From NCBI GenBank assembly GCA_033182465.1, contig CP137325.1, forward strand, positions 1,922,001 to 1,986,000: 64,000 bases of DNA. Reading direction: 5' to 3'. The translations under genes and the position numbers were made by a program. Origin of the DNA: Sanghuangporus weigelae (Eukaryota > Basidiomycota > Agaricomycetes > Hymenochaetales > Hymenochaetaceae). The notes beneath the pieces are model-generated. The model had not been told where the DNA came from. It saw only the letters and a program-made list of their open reading frames with translations, and did no database searches. Of this stretch, positions 1-10,543 are shown one piece after another. Positions within the stretch are counted from its first letter, which is position 1. Every line of letters begins with the position of its first letter.

Positions 1-1
1 C

Positions 2-1159
2 GAGCTCAAGGAGAGCGCAGGTCAGTCTTCTACGCTGAACTCGAGCGAGGGTAACGTTGGCAGTCAAGGTGGTCCTTCAGGAGGCGTATCAGGTGCGACA
101 ACCGAGTCTCAGACGCGGACGCAGACACAAAACGGGCAGCGTGTAGTCAACTTATTATTCCGCATGCGGACCAAGACGGGCGAGTACGTCTGGATCGAGT
201 CGATCGGGCGATTGCACGTCGAGGCAAGTAAAGGCCGCAAGGCGATCGTACTCAGCGGTCGATCGTGCGCCATGCCGAATTTGCGATGGGGAGTCATCTC
301 GCAAGCTGGTGGGCTCCTCGGGCCTGGACCTTCTTCCGTTTCACAAGTGCCGTTCAGCGAGGGATCGGAGTCGAGTGAGGCTGGGCAGAATCGCACGACT
401 GCAGAGCAAGAATTCTGGGCGATGCTATGCGAGGACGGGCTTTTCCTCGTCGCGGGTATGGGCGTACGCGATCTACTCGGGTGGGGAACGGCAGAGATAA
501 TCGGGCGCTCCGTTCGCGAGTTCATCCTCGATGACAACACTGGGCGTAACCATAGCTCATCTGCTGATCAGGTCGTCCTCGCGCTCAGCAGGATATATAG
601 CGGCGAGCAAGGCGCACAGACGCTTACATGTCAGATGAAGAAGCGCGATGGCGAGATAGTATGGATGCAGCTATCCCTATACGCCAACGAGTCACGAACG
701 GCCAGCGGACGCATCATCGTCCAATTCAAGCTCCTTTCTGCATCGAATCCCACCTTTCCTACCCAGTCGTCGTCCCATCCATTCTCGCCTACGAGTTTCA
801 TCAACCCATCATACCCGTTCTCCTTCAACCCTCCCCATTCTTACTCTTCGTATTCATACAACATGTCCGGCAGATCTTCTGCGACGACGACGACGACGGC
901 AGGGAGGATCCTGCACCAACCGAACACGAACGTCTTCGCCGAGTTCGAGACGCACCGCGGGACGTCCTGGCAGTACGAGCTGCAACAGCTCAAGTACGCG
1001 AACGACAAGCTTCGTCAGGAGGTGACGATTCTCGAGGCTCGTCAGCGTAGACAACGGCACCATCATCAACAGCATCAACAACAACAACAGCAGCAGCAGC
1101 AGCAGCAGCAACCGCAGCAGAATCAACAAGTCGCATGGGTCGGCAACGTCCAAGCCTAA
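2..1159 (+). CDS. wc-1: White collar-1-like PAS protein, C-terminal part
   Basis: The frame is open from the left edge to a TAA at 1157-1159, so the gene starts outside the window. Near the left the product has the tail of one PAS domain (FRMRTKTGEYVWIESIGRLH), and from about base 405 a further PAS-like stretch (LCEDGLFLVAGMGVRDLLGW). The C-terminus is low in complexity: Ser/Pro/Tyr-rich, a short coiled-coil-like stretch, then polyglutamine. In basidiomycetes WC-1 is the blue-light receptor partner of WC-2 and lacks the C-terminal GATA finger seen in ascomycetes; none is present here. The LOV photoreceptor domain would lie upstream, so photoreception itself cannot be confirmed. Assignment rests on the PAS wording; another PAS protein is possible. 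Confidence 0.65.
   Translation, partial: ELKESAGQSSTLNSSEGNVGSQGGPSGGVSGATTESQTRTQTQNGQRVVNLLFRMRTKTGEYVWIESIGRLHVEASKGRKAIVLSGRSCAMPNLRWGVISQAGGLLGPGPSSVSQVPFSEGSESSEAGQNRTTAEQEFWAMLCEDGLFLVAGMGVRDLLGWGTAEIIGRSVREFILDDNTGRNHSSSADQVVLALSRIYSGEQGAQTLTCQMKKRDGEIVWMQLSLYANESRTASGRIIVQFKLLSASNPTFPTQSSSHPFSPTSFINPSYPFSFNPPHSYSSYSYNMSGRSSATTTTTAGRILHQPNTNVFAEFETHRGTSWQYELQQLKYANDKLRQEVTILEARQRRQRHHHQQHQQQQQQQQQQQQPQQNQQVAWVGNVQA
1066..1131 (+). repeat. CAA/CAG glutamine repeat
   Basis: A run of CAA and CAG codons near the 3' end of the PAS gene encodes an almost unbroken polyglutamine tract. The middle is pure CAG and probably length-variable between strains. Confidence 0.9.
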
Positions 1160-2113
1160 TAAAGGACATCGTGCCTTTCTTGCTTTCGCTCTTTCAAAGT
1201 CTGCTTGCTTTCCGAAATATTATTATACGGTACGATAATTGCTAAATTCGCGCTCGCATATCAACGTCCACTATTGCTTCTCTCCATTCTCCGCAATAGA
1301 TAGTTGGTAGAGTCTCTAAATTCGTCTTATCTCCTTTCTTCTCTTCTCTTCACCTGCTTCCGCCTCTGCTTTCCTCCTGCACCCCGTCTGTATCCTTATT
1401 ATACTGCCCCCCCATCGAATTAGCTCAGCCGGACGAACAAAATCCCAAAAAGCAGTAATTCATGTACATAGCACGCAGTTTGCTCTCTGTTGTCGTTGCA
1501 TCGCCGTTTTATACGTTGATTATATATCACACTACGTACATTTTCAAATGCGTACGTAGGAGTTCCCGTTCCATGTTTTTCCATGAACGAGCGAATAACA
1601 AACTGTATTGCACGAGGGGAGAAAACAATGAAACTGAAATGCGCAGTAGGTATGTAGGTACAAAGCAGACATACAGGAAGTAAAGGAAGGAAAAAAAAAA
1701 AGACCTTTTGAGAAGTGCGCGCGCGTATGTACGTATGGATTCTATGGAACCTACATATACCGACAACGACAACAATTCAAGTGACCGATCCTTCAAAACG
1801 TGAATTATGATAAGCGAGCGATCCGATCAATCGAGCAAGGTATAGCTGCGAAATGTAGACAGGGTAAGGGGAATAATGAAATGAACAATCTAATGAGCGG
1901 TTTAGGTACTGAGCGGCCATCTGGCCAATATAGTTGATGCAAGGAGCGACTAAACTTGTACGTATGATAGAATTATGAGTAAGAGAGAAATTCAGAACTC
2001 CGGACAAGTGAATGATATGAAAGGAGGGAAAAGGCACGACACGAGAATCCACTGGTGGAAAGGAAAAAACAAAAGTTCCAAGAGATGAAGAACGAAAGAA
2101 GCAAGACGATTGA
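1160..2113. other. Convergent intergenic region
   Basis: About 950 bases lie between the ends of two converging genes. The first 250 bases are C/T-rich, as expected for a 3' untranslated region. I see no credible coding exon, RNA gene or repeat here. Confidence 0.6.
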
Positions 2114-5100
2114 TTAATCTGCACCGACAGCATCGACGACATATAACACCTGCTGCGGTCTGACGAAAAGACCTCGGTACTCCGAGTTCGAGACGTCCGA
2201 TACCGACGGCGAGGCACTGCGGAAGCGTTTTTTACGATCGACGCTGAGTTGATCGCCCTCCCGCTTCGTGCCTCTCCAACTGCTCCCACCAAACGTGGAT
2301 CCATACCCATACGCATAGCTACCATTTGTCAGTTCCCGCCGTCGACGAGTCATGCGCTCGTCGTCACCCCATTCCGAAGCCATCGACCCGACATCGAAGT
2401 ATCGTATCCCGCCCCAGGACCCATCGTTCCATTGGCGATCGTCAGACTGATCTTCCGCCCAGGCATCGCTGATAGGAACCTCAACGCCGACCCACGGTCC
2501 GCGCTCGCCCTCAACCTCGCCGATGTACCTCGCAAACGCCCGGAACCGTTTCCTCTTCGACGTAATAATGCACGGAATCCCAATATCCAGCGTAGCACCC
2601 TTCGGCTGGATCGTGACCGTCCCATCAGCAGCAGAGTCCGTCTTTCCCGGGTGCGCATGCCCTCTTTTGAGCGTCGTGATGGTATCATTCGATCCTTTCC
2701 GCTTTAGCGTAGCTCGGGTTGTATTCGAACCATTATCACTCGATCGCCTGGACTTGTCATCTGCAATGATCGAATCTGCACGGGCCTTTCCCTTCTTGAT
2801 CGTCATTGTGCTAGCCGAGTTCGGCGGCTCTCCTGTATCCGCAGGATCTATATTTTCCTTTGACGGTGCTTTAGGTAAGGGCTTATTGGCCCTGTTCGTC
2901 TGCCTGGAAGGTGTAGTGGTAGTAGTCCCCTTCTTTTCATCTGTCGTCATCTGCGACTTCTTCGTTGTTGACTTCTTACCGGCGGTCGCAGCAGACGCTG
3001 TGGACCGGAGTGAACTCGCAGACGGAGACTTTCGGATAGACGGAGCTTTGTTGTTTGCCGGCGTTCGCGTAGACGCCGTAGTAGATGCCGAAGTACTAGG
3101 GGATACCTTTCGCGCCGCAGCTGCAGCTCGCGACGCAGCGGTTGCAGAGGCGAATGATCCCACTGTCGCTTCCGATGCACGCCGCGGTCGACTCTTCGGA
3201 AGCGTCGGAACAGGTGGCTTGGGTGATCTTGAGTTCGTGGCATTACTACGAACAGAAGTAGTGGATGTAGTAGACACTGTCCTTGACCGAGGGACAGCCG
3301 GTTCACGAGCAGTCTTAAGTGTAGATTCTCGAGTAGATGCTGAACTCCGGGTACTGGATACTGATGCATTCGAAAGTGAAGACGTTGGACGGGCCAGTTG
3401 AGGAGATGGTCGGAGAGCAGTACCACGCTGCCCGGCGAGTATAGAATTCGAATTTGCGTTTCGTCTGATAGTCGACGCATGAGACCGAGTAGACGTGACG
3501 GAACCCGCACTAGACATCGGCCTCTGAACAGTGACGGCATTCGTATGATTCACGCTCAAGACGCTAGCATTTTCACCGGCATCTTTGGCCCTCGTACGCG
3601 GGGACCGACTTGCCGCTGCGGCTGCGGCCCTTCGCGAAGCGATGGAAGAGGCGACAGTAGACCGGGCGGGAATCGGACTTTTCATCCGTGGTCTCTCCGT
3701 CTCCTCGCCGTCTTCGCGATCCACATCCATACCGGAAGTATTCGACAGTGCACTCGGAGCCCTCTGCACCATCGGACTCACACTCCTCCGAGTCGAAGGT
3801 GCAAGCTTCGAATCAGGTCTGCTCTCCTTCCGTTCTCGTTCTGTTGCAGTCGTCAAACGAGAGGACGTTCGACTTGCCGTAGACACAACACTCCTAGCTA
3901 CGCTTCTCACCGAAGCACTCGATGAAGCCACGGGCTGCGCATTTCCACGAGACATACTCTTATTCAAAACGCTCGTCCGCAACGAATGCTGAGTGCTAAC
4001 AGTCTCCCTCTCCGTTGTGTCCTCAACTCTACTCAGAGTAGGCCGAAGACCCGTTCGTGTGAGCGGTCCGCGAATAGGTCCAGAATGCTGCGACGCGCTC
4101 GGAGTTAGAAGGTCTTCGACCGGGATGTTAATCTCTGTACAAGTATAGATCGCGCATCATCATCAGCACTGCCTGCTTCTTCGCGCCCCTAAACGAGCGT
4201 ATAATAATAAACATGCGCACCATCGCTGATTTCTTTGATCGCCCAACTCTCCAAATGATCGAAGCCACCTTCGTTCCGCACACCGGCCCAGCGTCGCCGC
4301 AACCATCGAAGGATGTCCAACCGAGTTTGCTCGACTTGGACTCGTATATGTGAAGTGCTTGATAATAAAGTTTGATCAGGTTCTGTTGGATGCGGACGAA
4401 GGAGGATTGCAGAGACAAGGGTCTAATGATGTAAAAAATGAGCACAAAAAAGTAATTGGAATTATCTTTGGGAGATTACCTGATAAAGCACGCCAGCATT
4501 CGATTCGGAAATTCCTCTCTTCACGGCTTCCATAGACCACTCCACTCTTTCGCCGTCCTCAAACCTTCCCATACCATCGTGCTCCATAATATCCACCCAT
4601 TCCCGTTCATTAAAGCATTTCTCCGCCTCATCGCAGAGCACCCTATCAATGAAACCTCTTGCGGTTAGAACCATATCACGGACCCCTTCACCCCACGCGT
4701 CGCGCACATTAAGTAGTTTCGCAAGTGCTGCATGAGCAGCAAAGAGTAGCGGAAACACATTTTGCGGGATAACACGCCTCTTCAGGCCCGCCATCAATCC
4801 GTCCTTCGTCTTCTGAGGGAGCGCAGCGAAATCCGAATTACACCATCCCTCACCAAAGAGACCGACCAAAGCCCGCCGAGCCCCGCGCTCAAGGTACGTA
4901 TTCTGCACGTCTGGACGAACAGCAAAGATAAGCGTGCGCGGAGCTCTTCGAGCACATTGCCGACATCGACAGCCGCCCGAGCCCCACCTCCCCCCAGTAA
5001 TCCTCTCATACTCGGCGAATTCCAGAAACGCGTGGAACAAACCATGAAGCATCTCCTGCACGAGGCGTGCCTGCACCTCGTCGTAAAGTGCCTGTAGCTG

Positions 5101-6134
5101 AAGGTAGTTCGCCGAGCACAGAATCGCAAATGCCGTATCCAAGTCGTATGTGCGGTTGCTGAAGCTGAGCGTCCCGGTATATAAATAGCCCAAAGTGAAA
5201 TGAAAAGCGGGTGCAGTGAAGGGAGGAGCAGGAAGCCGAAGCATTGTGAGCTCGCCTGGAGGAGGAGAATTTTTGACACCGTAGGTGATGAGCTGGTCGT
5301 AGAAATAGGGAGAACGTGAAACTAAGACGAATCGATGTGAACAGAAGACAGGGCGAGTCTCTTCTTCGTTTTCATTGCCTGAAGCATCCATGGAAGGAAC
5401 GTCGTTGTGTAATTCTATGCGCACGTCGGAGTAGAGACGAGACCTCCACATATACACGAGATCCTTCCTAAGTTTGTCGACGCGCGCCTCTTCAGCATCC
5501 GCATCACCCTCGGGGCCCTTCTCGTTCGCGTCGAATAGAAACTCGAATGCATCTCCGAATCCCTTTCCCGTATATAGATACTCGAGCTCATTAGAGAACA
5601 GGACAGGATTATGGCTAAGAGAAATACGGGTGAGGGAGCCGATAGTGGAGGACGCGGGGGAGATAGGCCGGAAATGCGAAGGCGAAGTAGAGCGAATGGA
5701 AGCCGGGTAGGGAGACTCGATACCAAGGTTGAGAGAAAGTGCTGATGTCTGGGGCATAGGCAGTGATGGAGTTGGGGATGCGGCGAACGGCAGCGGAGAC
5801 GAGATAGGCGGCGGGCGGAAGGAGAAGTAACGCGCCTGGAAGGTCGGCGGTGCACGAGCATATACAATAGCTTTAGAGCAGACGATTAGTATGAATTAAA
5901 TATATAAAATACTGGCTTGTGCTTACCTTTGTGGCCCCAAACCTCTTCTGAGGTGTTGTCGTCGCCATCGTCCATCGCGTCCTCATCAACCAAGTTCCAC
6001 ACGACATCGGGGAACCGATCCTTCGCACGATGGAACAGGACCTGCAGATCTTCCTGCCACGACACCGTCGACCGCTTGGCTGCCTCGAGCAGCGCAGGCG
6101 GTCTTGTAGGCAGCTGAGATGGTACGGCTACCAT
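2114..6134 (-). CDS. BTB and CAP-Gly domain protein (1273 aa)
   Basis: Four exons read on the minus strand: 6134-5927, 5870-4480, 4422-4221 and 4134-2114; they total 3822 bases, a whole number of codons. Residues about 40-170 form a first BTB-like region (GHKAIVYARAPP, later ELEYLYTG). Residues about 205-340 form a second BTB (YSDVRIELHNDV, FCSHRFVLVSRSPYFYDQL). A Ser/Thr/Arg-rich, probably disordered stretch of several hundred residues follows. Near residues 1105-1180 is a CAP-Gly domain (RYIGEVEGERGPWVGVEVP, then WNDGSWGGIRYFDVG). CAP-Gly domains bind tubulin or EB1 C-terminal tails and BTB domains dimerise or recruit cullin-3, so a microtubule-linked adaptor is a reasonable inference. The ATG at 6134 is preceded in frame by a possible acceptor (AACTCAG), so a further 5' exon cannot be excluded. 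Confidence 0.8.
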
Positions 6135-6260
6135 GAGCGGGAACCTGAGTTTAAGGAGGAGATAAAAGAGTCAAGGGAACGGGGAAAACGAGATAGCGAA
6201 ACGGGTATACTCCTCAACGCGCACGGTGCTGCATGCACGTCGATGACCACGACGACTACG

Positions 6261-6320
6261 AGCAGCAGCGACGACGACGACGACGACGACGAAGACAACG
6301 ACGACGAGGAGGGGGAGACT
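6261..6320. repeat. GAC/GAG-rich simple repeat
   Basis: A GAC-rich triplet run followed by purine-rich sequence lies just upstream of the BTB/CAP-Gly start codon, in its likely 5' leader. It creates long acidic or hydrophobic frames that are not genes. Confidence 0.8.
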
Positions 6321-7431
6321 GAGGATGAAGAGGAGAGGCGGGAGCAAATTCATTCACAGTGTAAACACGTTCTCAACCCTAGGGTCACGTGAACAAAAGC
6401 ACCAGTAACTATACTCTAAATCTTAATCAAAAGATTTGACTCGTATAGCTCTCCATTCGTTAGATCTACAATTTGATCTAGGAATTCCTCACATTATCTG
6501 GTCGGCCAGATCGATGTGTTCATCCACTCACCTTCATACTCAGAGCGATAACCTTCCAATCCTACCCGCTACGTTGTATTCAGAACAATTGTGCCACGAG
6601 ATCATAATTTCCTCGACAAAATGTCCAGATTCGTGTACAAAAAATATCGCAATGAAAATGGAATCACTAGGTCTACGGTGAAGAGTCTTCTCCCAGTCTA
6701 CCGATTTTCTTCAACCCATTGACGGATTCCCCGTTATCTGTTAGAGACTGTATCAGAAATGTATCCGTTCCGGCCAAAGTTTTCCTATACGAGATTTATA
6801 GTCCTTCTGTCGAACGGATTTGCCTTGCTGTCGCGATAGATGACAAACAGAGCCGCAATCACTGTTATACAACTCAGATCCTTGTCCCGAGGCAGATGTT
6901 TCAGAGAAATAGATTTCCCCCCCAGAGATCACCTCAATGAGTATCGAAATGCCTGCCACTATGCGATTGTTCTGATGCCCCATTGTAGACATATCGATTG
7001 GGAAGGACGCTGGACGTTATTATAAGCGGTGTTCGTCCATATGCCTCGATGATAGAACAACTTTATGAGTGCTTTCCGTATTTGCAGTTGAAATTGCACT
7101 TGCTCAATAAATTTATGACCAGCTTCTTGGGTCTTCAGGCAAAGGACGTACAGCCACTGAAGCTCAATACTGTATTTCCAACCTTTTGGTACACGAAGTT
7201 CCAATGGCGCTTGTCGCATCGGTGCAATAATGAAGGAACAGTCCTATTACATTTTAAACCCCTAAGACAGTATGTAAGCAACAGCAGGGCATAGTCGTAA
7301 ATAGAGATCGCTCGGGTCCGAGTCACTACCAGAGCTATTCGGGGTGGCTTTCACGAAAGAAGGCTTAGATACCGAGAACTGAATTCCCATGCAAGTGATG
7401 TTGATATTCAACAATATTAATATTCAATCGC
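6321..7431. other. Region without a recognisable gene
   Basis: About 1.1 kb with only short frames in all six readings and no protein I recognise. A CACGTG hexamer at 6386-6391 lies about 250 bases upstream of the BTB/CAP-Gly start. The sequence is more AT-rich than flanking genes and may be an old relic. Confidence 0.5.
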
Positions 7432-7897
7432 CTACGAAAGATGCTTTCGAAGGCCGAACGCCAAAGCTTCGACATCCATTTCACCTTTTGCGACTTGTAT
7501 ATAACGCTGTGCTAGCAGCCTCAAGGCGTCAGCTTCTTGGAGTACCTCTGTCAGACCAGGCCGTCCTTGCGCTCGGAGGTACTCGTTAGCTAGGAAGAAA
7601 GCTTTTGTGACATAAATCCACTTGAATCTGAAACGCAGAGAACATAGACCTACCTGTCCTCTTATTTCCATCCATGAAAGGATGACCCATGATAATTCCG
7701 TATGATATCTGCGCGGCATAGTATTCAGGAGGCCGCTCTGGTTCATACTGAGCGACATGGAGGGGTCTAGCCAAAGCTGATTTGAGCTCGTTCGGTTTTA
7801 CAATCACGGAGGTTGCGGGATGCACGATCTGACTGTTGATTCGGGCTGCATAACAAGGCGTGAAGAGACGTGAGAGGCTACGAGCAGCGGCGGACAT
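7432..7897 (-). CDS. Fic/Doc family protein (137 aa)
   Basis: Two exons, 7897-7654 and 7601-7432, join in phase to 414 bases. The join restores a full Fic core: HPFMDGNKRT from the first exon continues as AFFLANEYLR from the second, matching the Doc subgroup (HxFxDGNKR). In this family the His acts in catalysis and the Asp and Asn/Lys bind metal and nucleotide phosphates. Fic proteins AMPylate targets, while Doc proteins phosphorylate them; a length near 137 residues and the wording around the motif favour Doc-like. The start sits in a GCCGCC ATG context. The first dozen residues (MSAAARSLSRL) are Arg/Ser/Ala-rich and could be a weak mitochondrial signal. No antitoxin-like partner is seen next to it. 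Ancient bacterial origin is an inference only. Confidence 0.85.
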
Positions 7898-8200
7898 GGC
7901 GGCCTACTAGCACAAGCAAGCGACCACCATGATTTGCCAATTATAGAAGGTATTACCCACGTAGGTGAACTCATAAGATAAGTAGTAGAATTGCCTTGAA
8001 CTTCTTATTTACATATGTATAATTGGTTCTGTCCGTAGCTCGGCGATCACTTGTTCCGAATAATAACCTACAGATATTGGAGTCAGAACTCGAGTTATGG
8101 TGCAACACGCTGGCGTAGCAAAGTTTCAGTACTGAGCTTCTGTACAACATCACATATACAGTACCTTCCCAGTTACTTTTCTTGCTTTCAGTCAGGGTGT
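7898..8200. other. Short intergenic stretch
   Basis: About 300 bases upstream of the Fic/Doc gene and downstream of the first terpene synthase. AT-rich, no coding sequence seen. Confidence 0.5.
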
Positions 8201-8459
8201 TTACCCTCTATCGATCTTTCCAGCGTAAGGTCTTTAATCGGGGGAGAGAGGGGAGGGGAATTGATGCTGATTTTGGTTAAATGTGTAAAACGAATGATAA
8301 TGGCGATATATGGTAATCATCAAATTGCATGCCCTCGATACTCTCGGGAACACATACTTCTCGAATACTTAATTAGCATGAAAGGCAGTTCAAACTCTAT
8401 ATCCGCTCGTATGCAGAATGACAAATGGCAAAAATCCAGTTCGGGATTGATTCTCGCCC

Positions 8460-9579
8460 CTATAGTCCGAGATCCTGCAGTTTGTAGCGCTTCGACTCGA
8501 TATAGAAGGCATGATATCCCCACGCGAAATTACAATAGGCATCATGAGCATCTTGGGACGGCTCCAACGTGCGCAATACGCGATTGTGAATGTCCACGGT
8601 GTCATTTGCGATGGCGCAGAGCGATTCATATACTGATACGTTGCGGTTGCGAGCAGTGAGCCATATTAAATTTTCTTCTGTCTCTCCGGCCAGATCTTCC
8701 TTATAGAAAGACAATATGTCACTGTGAAGTTGGCGTCAAGTGATGGTCAGATTCTGCGCAGATAAAGTACCTACTTGAGAGTGCACACACAGTATGCGAT
8801 GTCTGGGAATGCAAATATCCAAGAATGGACAGGTATGCTGGCAGGAAAGATGAAGGCGGCGTAGGCATTGCCAAGGCCGGAGAGGCGACGGAAGAACATA
8901 GGATATTCCATGGTAGACGTCGGCATCTAGAGAGACATCAGTTATAGCGATCCTTCCAAGAGCCTCGGACTGTTCCCACTCACAGGAACTCCGAGAACAT
9001 CGTATTGGATCAGAAGTGAGGACAAGAAATCGAATGTACTCGTCAAAATAATGTTACAAACCACAGCGTCGTGAAATCGGGGCGTCTCCAGTAGAAGAGC
9101 AGCGAAGTCATCCAGTACCTTGAGCTGCTGAGGTTGACGAGCAACAAATCGAGACACGAATTCCCGGATTGCATCGATGTGGGATAAAAACAGGTCGTCA
9201 AGGTAGACCACAAAGCCGGTATATAAGGCGATGTACATCTTGACACCTTCATCGCGTAGATGAGCATAGGCTGTTACTACCATCGTGGCACCAACCACTA
9301 TGGAGCGACGAAGAACTGCATCGTCGCCGCCAAGATAGCCCCTAGCTGAGGCTTCAGCGATACAGAGGGCCTCGAAGTTGGCGATGGGTTGTTCGGAGCC
9401 TTGATACTGCATATTGCATCGTTTCAAGAATGTAGTGAGAAAGGTGCGTAGTGACGCTCTATCAGTCTGATACGGTAAATCAAATGATTGACAGATATTA
9501 AAATGCAAGTGAATTGTACCGGGGGAGATATGCTCTCAGTCTGTAATTCACAAACGTCTGCTTTCAATAGAGAGGTCAT
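8460..9579 (-). CDS. Trichodiene synthase-like sesquiterpene synthase 1 (318 aa)
   Basis: Exons 9579-9520, 9466-8984, 8926-8775 and 8721-8460 total 957 bases. The family cyclises farnesyl diphosphate with three Mg2+ ions. The first metal-binding motif is in VVYLDDLFLSHID, with paired Asp residues but no acidic residue at the usual +4 position. The second (NSE) motif is NDILSFYKE; its Asn codon is split by the third intron, so it appears only after splicing. A TATAAAGC box lies 57 bases upstream of the ATG. No P450 or other tailoring gene is adjacent, so this is not an evident gene cluster. The product cannot be predicted. Confidence 0.85.
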
Positions 9580-9635
9580 GATCAGAGAAGCTGAGGGGGG
9601 CTGAGGTGTGTAGTGTAACACTCAAAGAACTTACA

Positions 9636-9643
9636 GCTTTATA
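9636..9643 (-). promoter_or_regulatory. TATA box of terpene synthase 1
   Basis: TATAAAGC on the minus strand, 57 bases before the start codon. The identical element sits at the matching place before the second copy, while much surrounding sequence has drifted. Confidence 0.6.
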
Positions 9644-10482
9644 CTGAGACAGACGTGATTTTACCACTTTTTTGACGCGAGTGGCCGTAAAAAAAGAAAA
9701 ATTTCATAGCCCAACGTGAACGCAACCGTTTTGCACGCTCTGAGGTATAAAATCCATGTTTCAACGTAGATTTCGTATGCGCGGATGAAGATGCACTCGA
9801 ACCTTTTAATTTAATGAATATGGATGATTGTGGAGAAATCGTCCGACGTAATCGCGGTTGCCTAGTTGGAAAATCAGCCTTAGAGCCGTCGACGTTAAAA
9901 CCATTAAATCGAGCGTTCGCGGAGGCGTAAGCACGCATTCTGGCGATGTACTGTTTTCCGAGAAAGGCTGAAGAAAACAAAACAAGAAAGATAAACCACG
10001 AACCACGAGCAATATAGCTTGCATACATCACTTCGGGAATCGGGTAGACACTCCGTTCGTGGTGAACCCAAGTTTGATGAAAACGATACTCAGGCTACTG
10101 GTGCAAGACACATCGATCCGAGTTGCTGCGAAGCGCCAGGTAGCTACCAATGGAACCCAAACGTTCCGTAGTGCACGCAAGTCCGAGCCGGAGTATCATG
10201 TCACCGATGCTTGAACGAGATGCACCTCCATGCATGACTACTTTTGGCCCGCGACGGTGCGTAAAATATCAATATGAAGCAATTATGCACCCTCATACCA
10301 GAAGGGACGAGTAGTTTTGTGACGAGATGAACAAACTATCCCTTAGTCAGGAGAGGGGAATGTGCTAACTAATGCGACTCGAAGCACGCGCCGAAGGACG
10401 AAAATTTTCGAGGTTGGAAGATCGAGTGCCTGGTGAGGACACTGAGGAGTTACGAATTTCAGAACTAACATTCGAATACGGT

Positions 10483-10488
10483 CACGTG
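10483..10488. promoter_or_regulatory. CACGTG E-box upstream of NOC4
   Basis: A perfect CACGTG palindrome 56 bases before the NOC4 start. E-boxes are bound by bHLH factors in fungi. Function here is inferred from position only. Confidence 0.35.
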
Positions 10489-10543
10489 CGACGTATTCAG
10501 CTCATCAAAATTTTTTTGGATCTCATTTCATCTCAATCTCGTC

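Larger units (their letters stand above)
8201..10440. repeat. Segmental duplication, copy 1 (with terpene synthase)
   Basis: This block matches about 57420-59760 in the same orientation. Both contain a four-exon terpene synthase, its downstream flank, its TATA box and about 800 bases of upstream sequence, including a shared motif (AACCACGAACCA) and shared ends (CCTGGTGAG). The exons are the best conserved part; flanks are recognisable but divergent, so the duplication is not recent. Similarity may extend a little further right, to a shared TCACGTGCG at about 10482 and 59827. Confidence 0.85.

Noticed and set aside
854-1153. Long minus-strand Leu/Arg-rich frame
   Set aside because: It is the shadow of the polyglutamine and Asp repeats of the PAS gene.
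2249-3992. Several plus-strand frames of 110-290 codons
   Set aside because: They mirror the Ser/Arg-rich exon of the BTB/CAP-Gly protein, whose exons join in phase with recognisable domains.
6171-6353. Hydrophobic minus-strand frame resembling a signal peptide or membrane helix
   Set aside because: It is a reading of the GAC-rich simple repeat and lacks any conserved partner sequence.
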